A stretch of DNA of 64,000 nt from Mycolicibacterium sarraceniae (GTDB taxonomy: Bacteria > Actinomycetota > Actinomycetes > Mycobacteriales > Mycobacteriaceae), in NCBI RefSeq assembly GCF_010731875.1, contig NZ_AP022595.1, forward strand, positions 3,596,001 through 3,660,000. The letters run 5' to 3'. Below are positions 36,564 to 45,183 of the stretch, in pieces (within the stretch, counting starts at the first letter, position 1; the number at the start of each line of letters is the position of its first letter). The position numbers and the translations under genes are program-made. Below the pieces are notes generated by a model. That model saw only the letters and a program-made list of their open reading frames with translations, ran no database searches and was not told the DNA's origin.

Positions 36564-37343
36564 GTGCAAGACAAACCGTGCGCGCCGCGCAGCACCACTC
36601 GGCGTGAGGTGCTGCGCTACGCGGTCGGCACCCCCGTCATGCTCGGCCTGCTCTCGGTGCCCCTGGTGAATCCGCCACGGGCACACAGCGTCTCGAATAT
36701 CGCGGGCAAGATCGTGTTCCTCGACCCAGGGCACAACGGCGCCAACGACGCGTCGATCAGCCGCCAGGTGCCGACCGGTCGAGGGGGTACCAAGGACTGC
36801 CAGACCACCGGAACCGCCACCGACAGTGGCTATCCCGAACACACCTTCAACTGGAACACCGTGCTGCTCATTCGCGAGCAGCTCACGCAACTCGGAGTGC
36901 GCACCGCGTTGTCACGCGGTGACGACAACGCCCTGGGGCCATGTGTCGATCAGCGTGCCGCCATGGCCAACGCGCTTCACCCCGACGCGGTCGTCAGCAT
37001 CCACGCCGACGGCGGTCCGGCCAGTGGTCACGGTTTTCACGTCAATTACTCTGCCCCAGCGTTGAATTCCGCCCAGGCCGGCCCGGCGGTGGTCTTTGCT
37101 CACACTATGCGCGATCAACTCGTCGCATCGGGCATGCAACCGTCCACCTACATGGGCAGTGACGGGCTCTATGGACGTGCCGATCTGACCGGGCTCAACA
37201 TGGCGGACTACCCGTCGATCCTGATCGAAATGGGCAACATGAAGCATGCCGGCGATGCCGAGGTCTTGGCCAGCCAGCAGGGGCAGGCCGCGTACGCCAC
37301 CGCCGTCGTCCGCGGCATCGCCGCCTACCTGTCGAGCACCTGA
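36564..37343 (+). CDS. N-acetylmuramoyl-L-alanine amidase, Rv3717-like
   Basis: A 259-residue amidase_3 family enzyme with a twin-arginine-type signal (TTRREVLRYAVGTPVML). Zinc ligands H57 (DPGHNG), E92 (YPEHTF) and H147 (SIHADG) and the catalytic Glu in LIEMGNM are present. It should cleave the stem peptide from muramic acid in peptidoglycan. It resembles M. tuberculosis Rv3717; whether this organism has another copy in the usual place cannot be seen. GTG start at 36564. It ends 13 bases from the opposing whiB. Confidence 0.88.
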   Translation: MQDKPCAPRSTTRREVLRYAVGTPVMLGLLSVPLVNPPRAHSVSNIAGKIVFLDPGHNGANDASISRQVPTGRGGTKDCQTTGTATDSGYPEHTFNWNTVLLIREQLTQLGVRTALSRGDDNALGPCVDQRAAMANALHPDAVVSIHADGGPASGHGFHVNYSAPALNSAQAGPAVVFAHTMRDQLVASGMQPSTYMGSDGLYGRADLTGLNMADYPSILIEMGNMKHAGDAEVLASQQGQAAYATAVVRGIAAYLSST

Positions 37344-37355
37344 GCACTGCCGGGG

Positions 37356-37634
37356 TCAGGCCGACGACCTCCCGCCGCGGTTCATGTGCATCAGGGCAGC
37401 CCGCTCCCGGGGTGCCATTCCACCCCAGATTCCACATGGCTCTTGCGCATCGAGCGCATACTCGCGACACCGGGAGAGCACGGGGCAGCTGGAACAGATG
37501 CGTTTAGCGTTGTTCTCGTGATCAAGCCGTCGGCGGCCCCGGTGATGGTCGTCGGTGAAGAAGACCGCCGAAGGCAGCCCACGGCAGCGCGCCTGCAAGT
37601 GCCATTCCCGATCGTGACCAACGGGCGCCCTCAT
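37356..37634 (-). CDS. WhiB-family iron-sulfur regulator
   Basis: A 92-residue WhiB protein with the four cluster cysteines C17, C47, C50 and C56 ([14 protein letters not shown]) and the GIWGG turn, then a basic tail ([13 protein letters not shown]). These proteins bind a redox-sensitive [4Fe-4S] cluster and modulate the primary sigma factor. The ATG overlaps the L31 stop by four bases, placing it in the mrf-rpmE2 operon, hence probably under Zur. A WhiB protein in a zinc-sparing ribosome operon is unusual as far as I know. Confidence 0.88.
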   Translation of the reverse strand: MRAPVGHDREWHLQARCRGLPSAVFFTDDHHRGRRRLDHENNAKRICSSCPVLSRCREYALDAQEPCGIWGGMAPRERAALMHMNRGGRSSA

Positions 37635-37930
37635 GACGGCTGGACATCGCCGCCGGATGATCCCGGTGCATCCCGAGTGCGTCGTCCATATCGACGGTTG
37701 AACTTTTCCACCTGTCCAGCACTGTCGACGATGCGGCGCTGGCCGGTCCACATGGGGTGGGACGCCGAACTGACTTCGACGACGATCAGTGGATACGTGC
37801 GTGGTCCGCTGGGGGTGTCCCATTCGATGGTCCGGTTGCTGGTGGCAGTCGAGCGGGTGAGAAACATAGTACCGGTGTTCGCGTCCTGGAAGACGACGGG
37901 GTGGTAGTCGGGGTGGATGCCAGGTTTCAT
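37631..37930 (-). CDS. rpmE2: Ribosomal protein L31 type B, zinc-free
   Basis: A 99-residue type B L31 ([20 protein letters not shown]) with no Cys, so it lacks the zinc ribbon of the standard form and can replace it when zinc is short, freeing zinc. It has a ~15-residue C-terminal extension ([13 protein letters not shown]) beyond the usual end. ATG at 37930 with AAGGAG. It follows the Mrf-like gene by 11 bases. Confidence 0.92.
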   Translation of the reverse strand: MKPGIHPDYHPVVFQDANTGTMFLTRSTATSNRTIEWDTPSGPRTYPLIVVEVSSASHPMWTGQRRIVDSAGQVEKFNRRYGRRTRDAPGSSGGDVQPS

Positions 37931-37941
37931 CGGAGTTCTCC

Positions 37942-39123
37942 TTAGTTCTCGTTCGACTCGCCGCTGAGGATCTGCGCGGAAACCGGTTCGGTGCAGGGAT
38001 CGTGGTGCCAATCACCGAACGGATCGTGCAGCGCCGACCACCTACTCGGATCGGACATCTCGTCCTCGGTGAGGACGGCACCCCGCAGCGCCTGGCGAAT
38101 CGCGTCCGGGTCGGCACCACATACCAGCACCACTAGTGCGGTATGCCGATCGCCGTGGCGGTCATCCCAGAACGCACCGGACATTGCGCGTCGCTCGGCG
38201 TCGGCGTAGGCCAGTTCCGAGGTGCTCATCGCGGCCAGCCATGGGCCCGCTGAGCTGACCCTCAAACCCCCACCGGCCGACTCCAGCCACATGACGTCGC
38301 GGCTGTTGCTGGCCAGCCACAGCCGCCCGCGAGAGCGAATCACACCGTCCAACAACGTATCCAGTACGTCGTGGAGCCGCTCGGGATGAAATGGGCGCTG
38401 GGCGTGAAACTCGAACAACTGCACTGCCTCAGCTGCATGCAGGGGTGGCAGTCCCGTCAACAGCGAATCATGCGGGTCGTCGCTGCGCCCGCGTCGGGAG
38501 CCTGCGGGCAGTCTTCGTAATGCGTCCTCGACGGCGTCGGCGTTCGCGATGACGCGCGCCCGCGGATTCAGCCGGGCGATCACCTCGGTCAGCTGCGCTG
38601 GCGGCTGCCCACAGACGAGCACGTCTGCGAATTCCGCTTGGGCGACCACCGCCTGAGCCACGGTCCGCCCGTCGGGCAGTTCCTCGTCGCCGAGCGCCTC
38701 GGCCAGCCACACCATCTCGTCGACGGTGGTGATCACTGCCGTGATCTCCACATCCCGTGCTGCAGGGCCCGGCTCGAAGCCCGCCGCTGCCACGCGCACG
38801 TGGTGGATCGCCCAGCAGATGGGTTCGGGCTCCAACCACGGCGCCAGGCGGACCACGACACGCTCGACGTCGCGGCGGCGACTCATCCGGCGCAGTAGCA
38901 CCAGTAGGTCGTTGCGAACGGTGCATGACAGGCAGCCATGCTGCAGTTCGAGCGCGTCCTGTGCTGTTGTCACAACACCGTGCTGCACCGTCACCACCCG
39001 ACGGAGCACCACGTTGCCATCGACATGGTGCTCGATCACCACCGTTCCAGGGCGCTGGAGCAGTTCGTGTGAGACCGCGGCTGTGCCCTCCTGTCCCGTC
39101 ACCAGGATCACCGCAGTGCGCAT
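37942..39123 (-). CDS. mrf: Mrf-like (Rv0106-like) CobW/COG0523-related protein with degenerate P-loop
   Basis: A 393-residue protein colinear with M. tuberculosis Rv0106. It has the COG0523 cysteine motif as GCLSC and the C-terminal CobW domain, but the nucleotide-binding loop reads [13 protein letters not shown] without the GK(S/T), so it should not be a normal GTPase. The homologue encoded with the zinc-free ribosomal proteins is known as the Mpy recruitment factor (Mrf), which promotes ribosome hibernation in zinc-starved mycobacteria. ATG at 39123 with AAGGAG gives [10 protein letters not shown]. Divergent from rpmB2 across two Zur-type sites. Confidence 0.88.
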   Translation of the reverse strand: MRTAVILVTGQEGTAAVSHELLQRPGTVVIEHHVDGNVVLRRVVTVQHGVVTTAQDALELQHGCLSCTVRNDLLVLLRRMSRRRDVERVVVRLAPWLEPEPICWAIHHVRVAAAGFEPGPAARDVEITAVITTVDEMVWLAEALGDEELPDGRTVAQAVVAQAEFADVLVCGQPPAQLTEVIARLNPRARVIANADAVEDALRRLPAGSRRGRSDDPHDSLLTGLPPLHAAEAVQLFEFHAQRPFHPERLHDVLDTLLDGVIRSRGRLWLASNSRDVMWLESAGGGLRVSSAGPWLAAMSTSELAYADAERRAMSGAFWDDRHGDRHTALVVLVCGADPDAIRQALRGAVLTEDEMSDPSRWSALHDPFGDWHHDPCTEPVSAQILSGESNEN

Positions 39124-39136
39124 CGCTCTCCTTATC

Positions 39137-39149
39137 GATAACAATTTTC
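39137..39149. promoter_or_regulatory. Zur-type site A, mrf side
   Basis: GATAA-CAA-TTTTC, 14 bases before the mrf start. It matches the znuA site core GA(T/A)AA-N3-TT(A/T)TC. It should repress the mrf-rpmE2-whiB operon. Confidence 0.75.
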
Positions 39150-39191
39150 ATTAGTGCGGTCTTGACGGTACAGTGCCAAGCGGGACTTGTC

Positions 39192-39204
39192 GAAAACGAT
39201 TATC
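39192..39204. promoter_or_regulatory. Zur-type site B, rpmB2 side
   Basis: GAAAA-CGA-TTATC, whose reverse complement GATAA-TCG-TTTTC differs from the znuA core at one base. It lies 34 bases before rpmB2 and 43 bases from site A, so each divergent operon has its own operator. Confidence 0.78.
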
Positions 39205-39237
39205 AATAAGCTTGCTACGGTTCAAGGAGAGGTTTCC

Positions 39238-39474
39238 ATGTCTGCTCACTGCCAAATCACCGGCCGTGCACCAGGATTCGGTAACTCTGTGTCGCACTCG
39301 CACCGGCGCACCCGCCGCAGGTGGACGCCCAACATCCAGCGCAGGACCTATTACCTGGCTTCGGAGGGGCGACGCATCCGGTTGCGAGTGTCCACCAAGG
39401 GCATGAAGGTCATCGACCGCGACGGCATCGAGGCGGTCGTGACCCGGCTGCGCCGTGAAGGACAGAAGATCTGA
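39238..39474 (+). CDS. rpmB2: Ribosomal protein L28, zinc-free paralog
   Basis: A 78-residue L28 ([20 protein letters not shown]). It has a single Cys and so lacks the paired Cys of the zinc form. ATG at 39238 has AAGGAGAGG. First gene of the operon rpmB2-rpmG2-rpsN2-rpsR2. A longer frame from 39187 is not used: it would cover the Zur site. It replaces standard L28 in zinc-starved cells. Confidence 0.93.
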   Translation: MSAHCQITGRAPGFGNSVSHSHRRTRRRWTPNIQRRTYYLASEGRRIRLRVSTKGMKVIDRDGIEAVVTRLRREGQKI

Positions 39475-39641
39475 TGGCACGCGCTACCGACGTCCGGCCG
39501 ATTGTGAAACTGCGCTCGACCGCAGGTACCGGCTACACCTACACCACCCGTAAGAACCGCCGCAACGACCCGGACCGTCTGGTCTTGCGCAAGTACGACC
39601 CAATCGTGCGGCGGCACGTCGAATTCCGTGAGGAACGCTAA
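39474..39641 (+). CDS. rpmG2: Ribosomal protein L33, zinc-free paralog
   Basis: A 55-residue L33 ([20 protein letters not shown]) with no Cys. The start overlaps the L28 stop (TGATG). Too short for many gene finders but the frame, length and context leave little doubt. Confidence 0.93.
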   Translation: MARATDVRPIVKLRSTAGTGYTYTTRKNRRNDPDRLVLRKYDPIVRRHVEFREER

Positions 39642-39643
39642 CT

Positions 39644-39949
39644 GTGGCAAAGAAATCCAAGATCGTGAAGAACCAACAGCGTGCGGCAACCGTGGCCCGC
39701 TTCGCGCAGCGTCGCGCGGAACTCAAGGAGATCATCAGATCGCCCGCGAGTACCGCTGAAAAGCGCATCGCCGCCCAGCAGGCCCTCGCGAGACAGCCGC
39801 GGGATGCCAGCCCGGTGCGGCTGCGGAATCGCGACGTGGTTGACGGGCGTCCACGGGGCCACTTACGCAAGTTCGGGCTTTCGCGTGTGCGCGTGCGCCA
39901 GATGGCTCACGACGGCCATCTGCCCGGGATTCGGAAGGCGAGCTGGTGA
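39644..39949 (+). CDS. rpsN2: Ribosomal protein S14, zinc-free paralog
   Basis: A 101-residue long-form S14 ([21 protein letters not shown] terminus LPGIRKASW) with no Cys, unlike the short zinc-ribbon form. GTG start at 39644, two bases after the L33 stop. The stop overlaps the S18 start. Confidence 0.93.
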   Translation: MAKKSKIVKNQQRAATVARFAQRRAELKEIIRSPASTAEKRIAAQQALARQPRDASPVRLRNRDVVDGRPRGHLRKFGLSRVRVRQMAHDGHLPGIRKASW

Positions 39950-40218
39950 CTATGCCGAGCAAGACCAACCGGCGCCGCCAAGGCAGTGCGCCCGATAAGC
40001 CGGCATCGGCCAAGAAGAATCTGCTGAAGTCACTCGGATTGCAGGCCGTGGACTACAAGGACACCTCGACGCTGCGACTGTTCATCTCCGAGCGCGGCAA
40101 GATTCGTTCCCGTCGGGTGACCGGTCTGTCGGTTCAGCGGCAACGCAACGTCACGCAGGCGATCAAGAACTCCCGCGAAATGGCGCTGCTGCCGTACCCG
40201 GGTCAGGAGCGTCGATGA
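39946..40218 (+). CDS. rpsR2: Ribosomal protein S18, zinc-free paralog
   Basis: A 90-residue S18 ([33 protein letters not shown]) with no Cys, where the paralog has a zinc-binding set. GTG at 39946 overlaps the S14 stop (GTGA); ATG two codons later is an alternative. The stop overlaps the next gene (ATGA). Confidence 0.93.
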   Translation: MTMPSKTNRRRQGSAPDKPASAKKNLLKSLGLQAVDYKDTSTLRLFISERGKIRSRRVTGLSVQRQRNVTQAIKNSREMALLPYPGQERR

Positions 40219-40604
40219 CGGGCTCGCCCCGGCTCACCACCCGCCCCTTCACGTTGGTGCTCTGTGCCGCGTGCGACTCATCGTTGGGTCCGGTACTGCT
40301 TGACCAGTTACGGGCCACGGTTCGGCGAGCGCGACACGGGATGCTGGTCACGGCGGGCTGCCCGCTTGGCGAGTACACCTGCCTGGCCCGCGATGACGGC
40401 GGTGGTGCGATCCTGATGTTTCAGCCCTGCTCGACCAGCCGTGTTGCCCTCGGCCCGGCCCGATGGATCGGGCCGATCGACAACCTCGACGATCTTCACG
40501 CCGCCTGTTCATGGGTGGCGCGAGGCCGCTGGGAAAGCGACCGCTTACCCGAGCGGCTGTGCTTTGCTCTGCCGGCGAGCAGGCGCGCCGTCACAACAAA
40601 TTGA
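40215..40604 (+). CDS. Cys-rich protein in the Zur operon, possibly thioredoxin-like ferredoxin/DUF1636-type
   Basis: A 129-residue protein with seven Cys: a CxxC near the start ([10 protein letters not shown]), then [11 protein letters not shown] and FQPCSTS. The spacing and the end of the domain ([17 protein letters not shown]) recall small metal- or [2Fe-2S]-binding proteins of the thioredoxin-like ferredoxin or DUF1636 type, but I cannot assign the family firmly. ATG overlaps the S18 stop, so it is made only with the zinc-free ribosomal proteins. A role as metal-binding factor in ribosome remodelling or zinc handling is possible. Confidence 0.65.
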   Translation: MTGSPRLTTRPFTLVLCAACDSSLGPVLLDQLRATVRRARHGMLVTAGCPLGEYTCLARDDGGGAILMFQPCSTSRVALGPARWIGPIDNLDDLHAACSWVARGRWESDRLPERLCFALPASRRAVTTN

Positions 40605-40934
40605 GCCATGGCCGTGTCGGCGTCGTGGGGTGATCCGACCATCCCGATATTATCGGAGTCATTCGATCAAATATGTTGTGGCACTGTCACTCTGAGTGTT
40701 CCAATGTGTGACGACATCATCCAGATCGGGGCCCGCGATACACCGCAGCGGGGTACATTGCTCGTCTTGAAGCGACGGGGAGCGGCCACCGTGGAGAGGA
40801 CTGACGGCAGGTCTCTGCAAGTCGCGATCCTCGGTCAACGTGATATGCCCGCCGCGTCGGCGGTGTCGCTCGTTTTTCGTCAACCCATTCCGGAGCTGCT
40901 GCTGAGACGACGGCACGGTGGCTGGTATGCCGCG

Positions 40935-40940
40935 GTCAAC
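40935..40940. repeat. Target-site duplication, left copy
   Basis: GTCAAC; the right copy is at 43565-43570. Removing the element and one copy restores an open frame. Confidence 0.88.
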
Positions 40941-40966
40941 TGTCCACGGTCACGTATTTCCCCAGG
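40941..40966 (+). repeat. IS21 element left terminal inverted repeat
   Basis: Begins TGTCCACGGTCACGTATTTC; pairs with the right end at 43539-43564. Confidence 0.88.
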
Positions 40967-41035
40967 GGTTGCCGTCACGTAATTCCCCAGGTTCAGGTGC
41001 TGCTGCGGTGAGCGTAGCGAACCGCTAAGTGGGTG

Positions 41036-41791
41036 TCAGGTGGTCTTGGTGCCGGGTCGTTTCCGGGGTCGGTAGGACGGGCCGTCCATGAGGACTTGGT
41101 GGCTGGTGTTGATGAGTCGGTCGAGCAGCGATTCGGCCACGACCGGGTTCGGAAACAGCGGGTACCAGTCCTTCGGGGCCCGGTTGCTGGTCAGGATCAG
41201 GGGCTTGGCGGCGATGGCGCGGTCGGAGACAAGGTCGTAGAGGTCGTCGCTTTGGGTGGGGGTGTGCTCACGCATCGCGAAGTCATCGACGATCAGGACC
41301 AGGGGGCGGGTGTATTCGAGCATGCGTTGTCCGATGGTGCGGTCGGCGTGGCCGCCGGCGAGGTCGGCGAGCATGCGGGAGCATTTGACGAAGCGGATGT
41401 CGCCGCCGCGGAGTGCGACTTGATGCCCGAGTGCCTGTGCCACATGGGTTTTCCCGACTCCGACGGGTCCGTAGAGAATCACTGATTCACCGGCCTCGAG
41501 CCAGCGCAACGCGGCCAGGTCGCGCAGCATCGCAGCGGGCAGTTTCGGGCTGACGGTGAAGTCGAAGTCCTCGAAGGTGTTGGGCTGTTCGAAGCGGGCG
41601 CGGCGGACCCGTCGGGCCAGGGCGGCGGTCTCCCGGCGGGCGATTTCGTCTTCGCAGAGTACTTGGAGGAATTCCAGGTGTCCGAGTTTCCCGTCGCGGG
41701 TTTGAGCCAGGCGGGCATCGAGGGTGTCGAGCATGCCGGTCAGTTTGAGGGTCTTCAGTGCGGCCCGCAGGCTGGGATCGTGAATGGTCAT
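41036..41791 (-). CDS. istB: IS21 helper ATPase IstB
   Basis: A 251-residue AAA+ helper with Walker A GPVGVGKTHVAQAL, Walker B VLIVDDFAM and the sensor TSNRAPKDW. IstB assembles on target DNA and activates IstA. The frame is intact, with typical length. It ends 70 bases from the left inverted repeat region. Confidence 0.93.
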   Translation of the reverse strand: MTIHDPSLRAALKTLKLTGMLDTLDARLAQTRDGKLGHLEFLQVLCEDEIARRETAALARRVRRARFEQPNTFEDFDFTVSPKLPAAMLRDLAALRWLEAGESVILYGPVGVGKTHVAQALGHQVALRGGDIRFVKCSRMLADLAGGHADRTIGQRMLEYTRPLVLIVDDFAMREHTPTQSDDLYDLVSDRAIAAKPLILTSNRAPKDWYPLFPNPVVAESLLDRLINTSHQVLMDGPSYRPRKRPGTKTT

Positions 41792-41841
41792 GACTATGTC
41801 CTTGGAGTTGAAGTGGTTGCAGTGGAGGTGTTTTCGTGCGC

Positions 41842-43396
41842 TCAGGCAGTGAGGTCGGTGTCGAACGCGTCAGGTCCTCGCAGCATCGCCGGTGGTGGCG
41901 GGACGACGGCGGGCGAGGCATGGTCTGCTTCGGTGCCGGCGACCAGGATGCCTTTGACGGTGCGATAGCCGGGGTCCCCGACCTGCAGTGCTCGAGTGCA
42001 GGCCGCGTCCAGTCGGCGATCGCCGTACTTCTCGCGCAGGCGGATGATCCCCTGGATGGCGCGGAGCCGGTGGATGGCGTTGACCGTGGACAATTCGGCG
42101 ACGACCGCGACGGCGCCGGGCCCGATCTGCTCGGCCTGGGTGCGGCACCACGTCACGGTGCGCAGGGTGTGGGCGATCTTGTGGGGCGGGTAGTGCTCGA
42201 CATTGGTCGAGCGGCCCGCCAGATGCAGCACGTGAGTCGCGACCACGGTCCCGCTGTGGAAGATCTGCACGACGTCACCGGCGGTGCGGGCGGTGACCTG
42301 CTGGCCGATCAGCCGCCACGGCACCGAGTACAGCGCCTTGCCGGACTTGACGTGGCAATCCGCGGCGACCCGCCCGATCGAGTAGATAACCGACTCAAAC
42401 ACTCTGGGCGGCAACGCCATCAGCGCATCGCGTTCGATCGCTGCGAACACCGACGCCGGGGTCTGCCCATCCAGACCGCGGTGCTTGTGGACCCGTATAC
42501 CTGCGTGGACCACCTGATCGCCTCGGCCTGCATCTGGGCCAGCGAGGTGAACTCGCGGCGGCGAAGAACGAGTCCCGAATGTAGGGCATCGGCCGCTCGA
42601 TGCGAGGTTTGTCCTTCGGCTTGCGGGCTCGCGCCGGATCGATCAGGGTGCCGTAGTGCGCGGCGAGCTCGCCGTAGGCCGGATTGATCAGCGGATCGTA
42701 GAGGTCGGGTCGCTCGACTCCGGTCTTGAGGTTGTCGCACACCAGCCGCGCCGGCACGCCGCCGAAGAACTCGAACGCCGCGACATGCGAGGCATTCCAG
42801 GATGTTTGATCCATCCGCAACACCGGTTGGACGAACAACGCCCGTGAACACGACAGGATCATCGCGAATACCCACACCGCGACGCGGCGCCCCGATTGCG
42901 GGTCCCACCACATCCCGAGCTTGCCGTAGTCGATCTGCGCTTCACTGCCGGGTTCGACCGCACCGCGGGGTACCGTGACTTTGCCTTCGAGTCGCTCCTC
43001 GGCGAAAGCGGTTGCCACGTAACGACGTACCGTCGATTCGGACACATCCACATGATGGTCGTCGCGGAGGCGCTGCGCGATGGTCGCCACTGTCACCGGA
43101 ACCTTCAGCTGCTCGGCGATCCACTGGTGATGCACGGCGATCTGGGGCCATGTCAGTGCCCGCGCCACCGGATCGATGAGCTCGGGAAACCAACGCCCGA
43201 TGCGTGCCCGCCATAGCTGCTCGTCAAACTCCTCCGGGCACGGTGCCAGACCCTCGGCCAGCGCCGGGGCCAGATACTTGCGGATGGTCTTGCGGTCGAT
43301 GCCCAGCGCCTCATTGATCTGCACCTGGGATCGGCCGGCATTCCAGTGCCGGAACATCTCCACGAAATCAGTCACGTCCCACGATCTCCTCGCCAC
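41842..43396 (-). pseudogene. istA: IS21 transposase IstA with two frame breaks
   Basis: The DDE transposase reads correctly from ATG at 43396 through the helix-turn-helix (INEALGIDRKTIRKYLAPAL), PGSEAQIDYGKLG and RPMPYIRDSFFA to about base 42555. It then continues in the next frame (RREFTSLAQMQAEAIRWSTQ) until about 42515, and in the third frame from VHAGIRVHKHRGL to the stop at 41842. Each break is equivalent to one lost base. Either the transposase is dead, or the assembly has two single-base errors within ~45 bases. IstB is intact. Confidence 0.88.
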
Positions 43397-43538
43397 TCAA
43401 GGCCCCTTCCAGGACCCCTGGCGGGGCACCTGAACGGAGCGAACCTGAACAGCGCCCCAACCCCCACCGGACACGCCCCACGGGGTGGGGAATTACGTGA
43501 CCGAGGGTGAGGAATTACGTGACGGACAACCCCTCAGA

Positions 43539-43564
43539 CCTGGGGAATTACGTGACCGCTGACA
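43539..43564 (-). repeat. IS21 element right terminal inverted repeat
   Basis: Minus strand begins TGTCAGCGGTCACGTAATTC; the left end at 40941 differs at three positions over 26. Confidence 0.88.
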
Positions 43565-43570
43565 GTCAAC
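43565..43570. repeat. Target-site duplication, right copy
   Basis: GTCAAC directly after the right inverted repeat. Confidence 0.88.
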
Positions 43571-43944
43571 CAGCGCGATCTGACCGATCTCGGACATCTC
43601 AAGCAATTCCTCGACACGATAGGTGCTTTCGGCTCCGCCAAACAGCGCAGATCCCCGGTGATCCCGATTCGGCCGGCACAATTCAGCCGCTGAGAACGCG
43701 AACGTAGGTGGTCTCGCCCAAAGGACCGCCTGCACGTCTTTGCCGCTGCCGCTCGGAGTAGCCAGCCATGAGGGCTCCACCATAATCGTCGGCATCGATG
43801 GACTACGACTACCGCGCGATGCTGCCCGGCCCGTGCGCCCGAACCACCGTACGGAATGAGCGAAGGGCCAATTGCCTTGATTAGCAGGGGTTCATGGCCG
43901 AGACGCTGATCCAGTCCGGGGTGGATTGACGCTCCGCTTCTGGC

Positions 43945-45183
43945 TCATCGGTAGTCGAAGATCGTCGTGCCGACCGCGGTGGGACTGTAGCTGATGTAGA
44001 CCGGTTGTTGCACAAAGGCCTCGTATCCGGTGTTCAACAGATCGTCGGACGTGACCGTTGGAGTGTTGGTCGCGTCGGTTGTGTAGGTGTATAGCAGTGT
44101 CTGGCCATCGGCGCTATACACCCAAATGACCGTTCCAACAGGGACATTGGGTGCTATCGACGACGGCACGGTGCCGTAGACACCACCGGAATCGATGATC
44201 GCGGAAACTGGTTGAAGCGATCCACTGCCGACCTTTACCTGAAGCTGCGTGTTCGGTGCCCCGCTGACTGACACGCGAGCGGTCTTGGGGTTGGGGCCGA
44301 ACACCAACACGCCGTCCGGTTCGTCGATGAGCACGCCATCGCTGAGATCGCCTGGTAACGCTGAGATGACACTGCTAGGCCCAGGCCCAGTCGCGTTCGG
44401 TCCGATTCCCAAGATGCCGGTGGCACCGTTGCCGGCGGCGAAGCTCTCGAACGATCCTGGGTAGGACAGAAGGGCGACATCGACGCTCGTCGGCTTGGTC
44501 ACGATGCCGTTTCCGAAATTCACCGTCGTTTTGAAGGTCGCGTAGAGATAGGTCAACCCACCGCTGTAGGCGCTGACACCGAGCCCAGTGGGCAAGCCCA
44601 TGCTGAACAGGTGGAGTAGGCCTATATTCCCGAGCCCGACCACGAGTCCCTCCGAGCCGGTGTCGACCAATACCGGCTTGGCCGGTCCACCACCGACGGA
44701 GACGTCGACCAGCGGCTCGGTATCGCCGTAGATGTGCAGAGGGACCGACGCCGAACTGGTTGCCGACTCCTGGGCGGCCGGCACCACGGTGGCCGGGGCT
44801 GCGTGCTGGCTGGCGCTGACGGCGGCGGGCTTCATGCCTGCTGCCGGACGCTTGACCGGGTTGATCTGCCCGCGCACGGCCGTCGCCGCCGCCGCGCTGG
44901 CAGGTCGTGCCCCTAGGGGGCCGTTGGCCGTCGTCCTGCGATCAGAGCCAAGGCCGCTGTGGCTCTGGTGGACTCCCGCGGACCCGGTGTTCCCACTGGT
45001 CGCTGTATCGGCCTGGGCTGTCCCGCAACCAGTGGACAGCGCCGCACCGAGGCCGAGCGCAATAGCACCGGCGGCCAGCCATCCGCCGAACACGACGGGG
45101 CGGCGCGTGCAAAGATCCTGCTCGCCCGGCATGTTTGCGGGCCGCCTGCCCATGCGGAGGTTCACGGTTTGCTGTTGTTCCAT
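43945..45183 (-). CDS. Secreted aspartic protease, PecA-like without PE domain
   Basis: A 412-residue protein with a signal peptide (residues ~28-58, WLAAGAIALGLGAALSTG), a low-complexity Ala/Ser-rich linker (~60-150) and a pepsin-like domain with both Asp motifs: VDTGSEG (~169) and IDSGGVYG (~322). The domain resembles that of mycobacterial PE_PGRS35-type (PecA) proteases, which process PE-family proteins at the cell surface. This one has an ordinary signal peptide instead of a PE domain, so it should travel by Sec. ATG at 45183 with TAGGAGG. Confidence 0.85.
   Translation of the reverse strand: MEQQQTVNLRMGRRPANMPGEQDLCTRRPVVFGGWLAAGAIALGLGAALSTGCGTAQADTATSGNTGSAGVHQSHSGLGSDRRTTANGPLGARPASAAAATAVRGQINPVKRPAAGMKPAAVSASQHAAPATVVPAAQESATSSASVPLHIYGDTEPLVDVSVGGGPAKPVLVDTGSEGLVVGLGNIGLLHLFSMGLPTGLGVSAYSGGLTYLYATFKTTVNFGNGIVTKPTSVDVALLSYPGSFESFAAGNGATGILGIGPNATGPGPSSVISALPGDLSDGVLIDEPDGVLVFGPNPKTARVSVSGAPNTQLQVKVGSGSLQPVSAIIDSGGVYGTVPSSIAPNVPVGTVIWVYSADGQTLLYTYTTDATNTPTVTSDDLLNTGYEAFVQQPVYISYSPTAVGTTIFDYR

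Larger units (their letters stand above)
40941..43564. mobile_element. IS21-family insertion sequence, 2624 bp
   Basis: Terminal inverted repeats of about 26 bases start TGTCCACGG at the left and TGTCAGCGG at the right, both continuing TCACGTA-TTCCCCAGG with two or three mismatches. Internal copies of GTCACGTAATTCCCC lie just inside each end, as usual in this family. A six-base direct repeat GTCAAC flanks the element (40935-40940 and 43565-43570). It carries istA and istB on the minus strand. The element lies between the zinc block and the aspartic protease gene. Confidence 0.93.
40608..43693 (+). pseudogene. Small gene split by the IS21 element
   Basis: The frame 40608-40940 and the frame 43571-43693 join exactly at the six-base target repeat: ...GGWYAAVN is followed by QRDLTDLGHLKQFLDTIGAF and a stop at 43693. 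Restored, the protein would have about 119 residues from the ATG at 40704 or 151 from 40608. It is not recognised. Upstream bases include a CCGAT-ATT-ATCGG dyad at 40645-40657. The start choice is open. The exact restoration argues that the insertion is recent. Confidence 0.7.

Noticed and set aside
40645..40657. CCGAT-ATT-ATCGG dyad as a fourth Zur site
   Set aside because: It does not fit the GATAA-N3-TT(A/T)TC core of the other sites.
42395..42513. Programmed frameshifting in istA
   Set aside because: Two separate shifts with no evident slippery sequence, in a place not used by IS21 elements as far as I know; mutation or read error is simpler.
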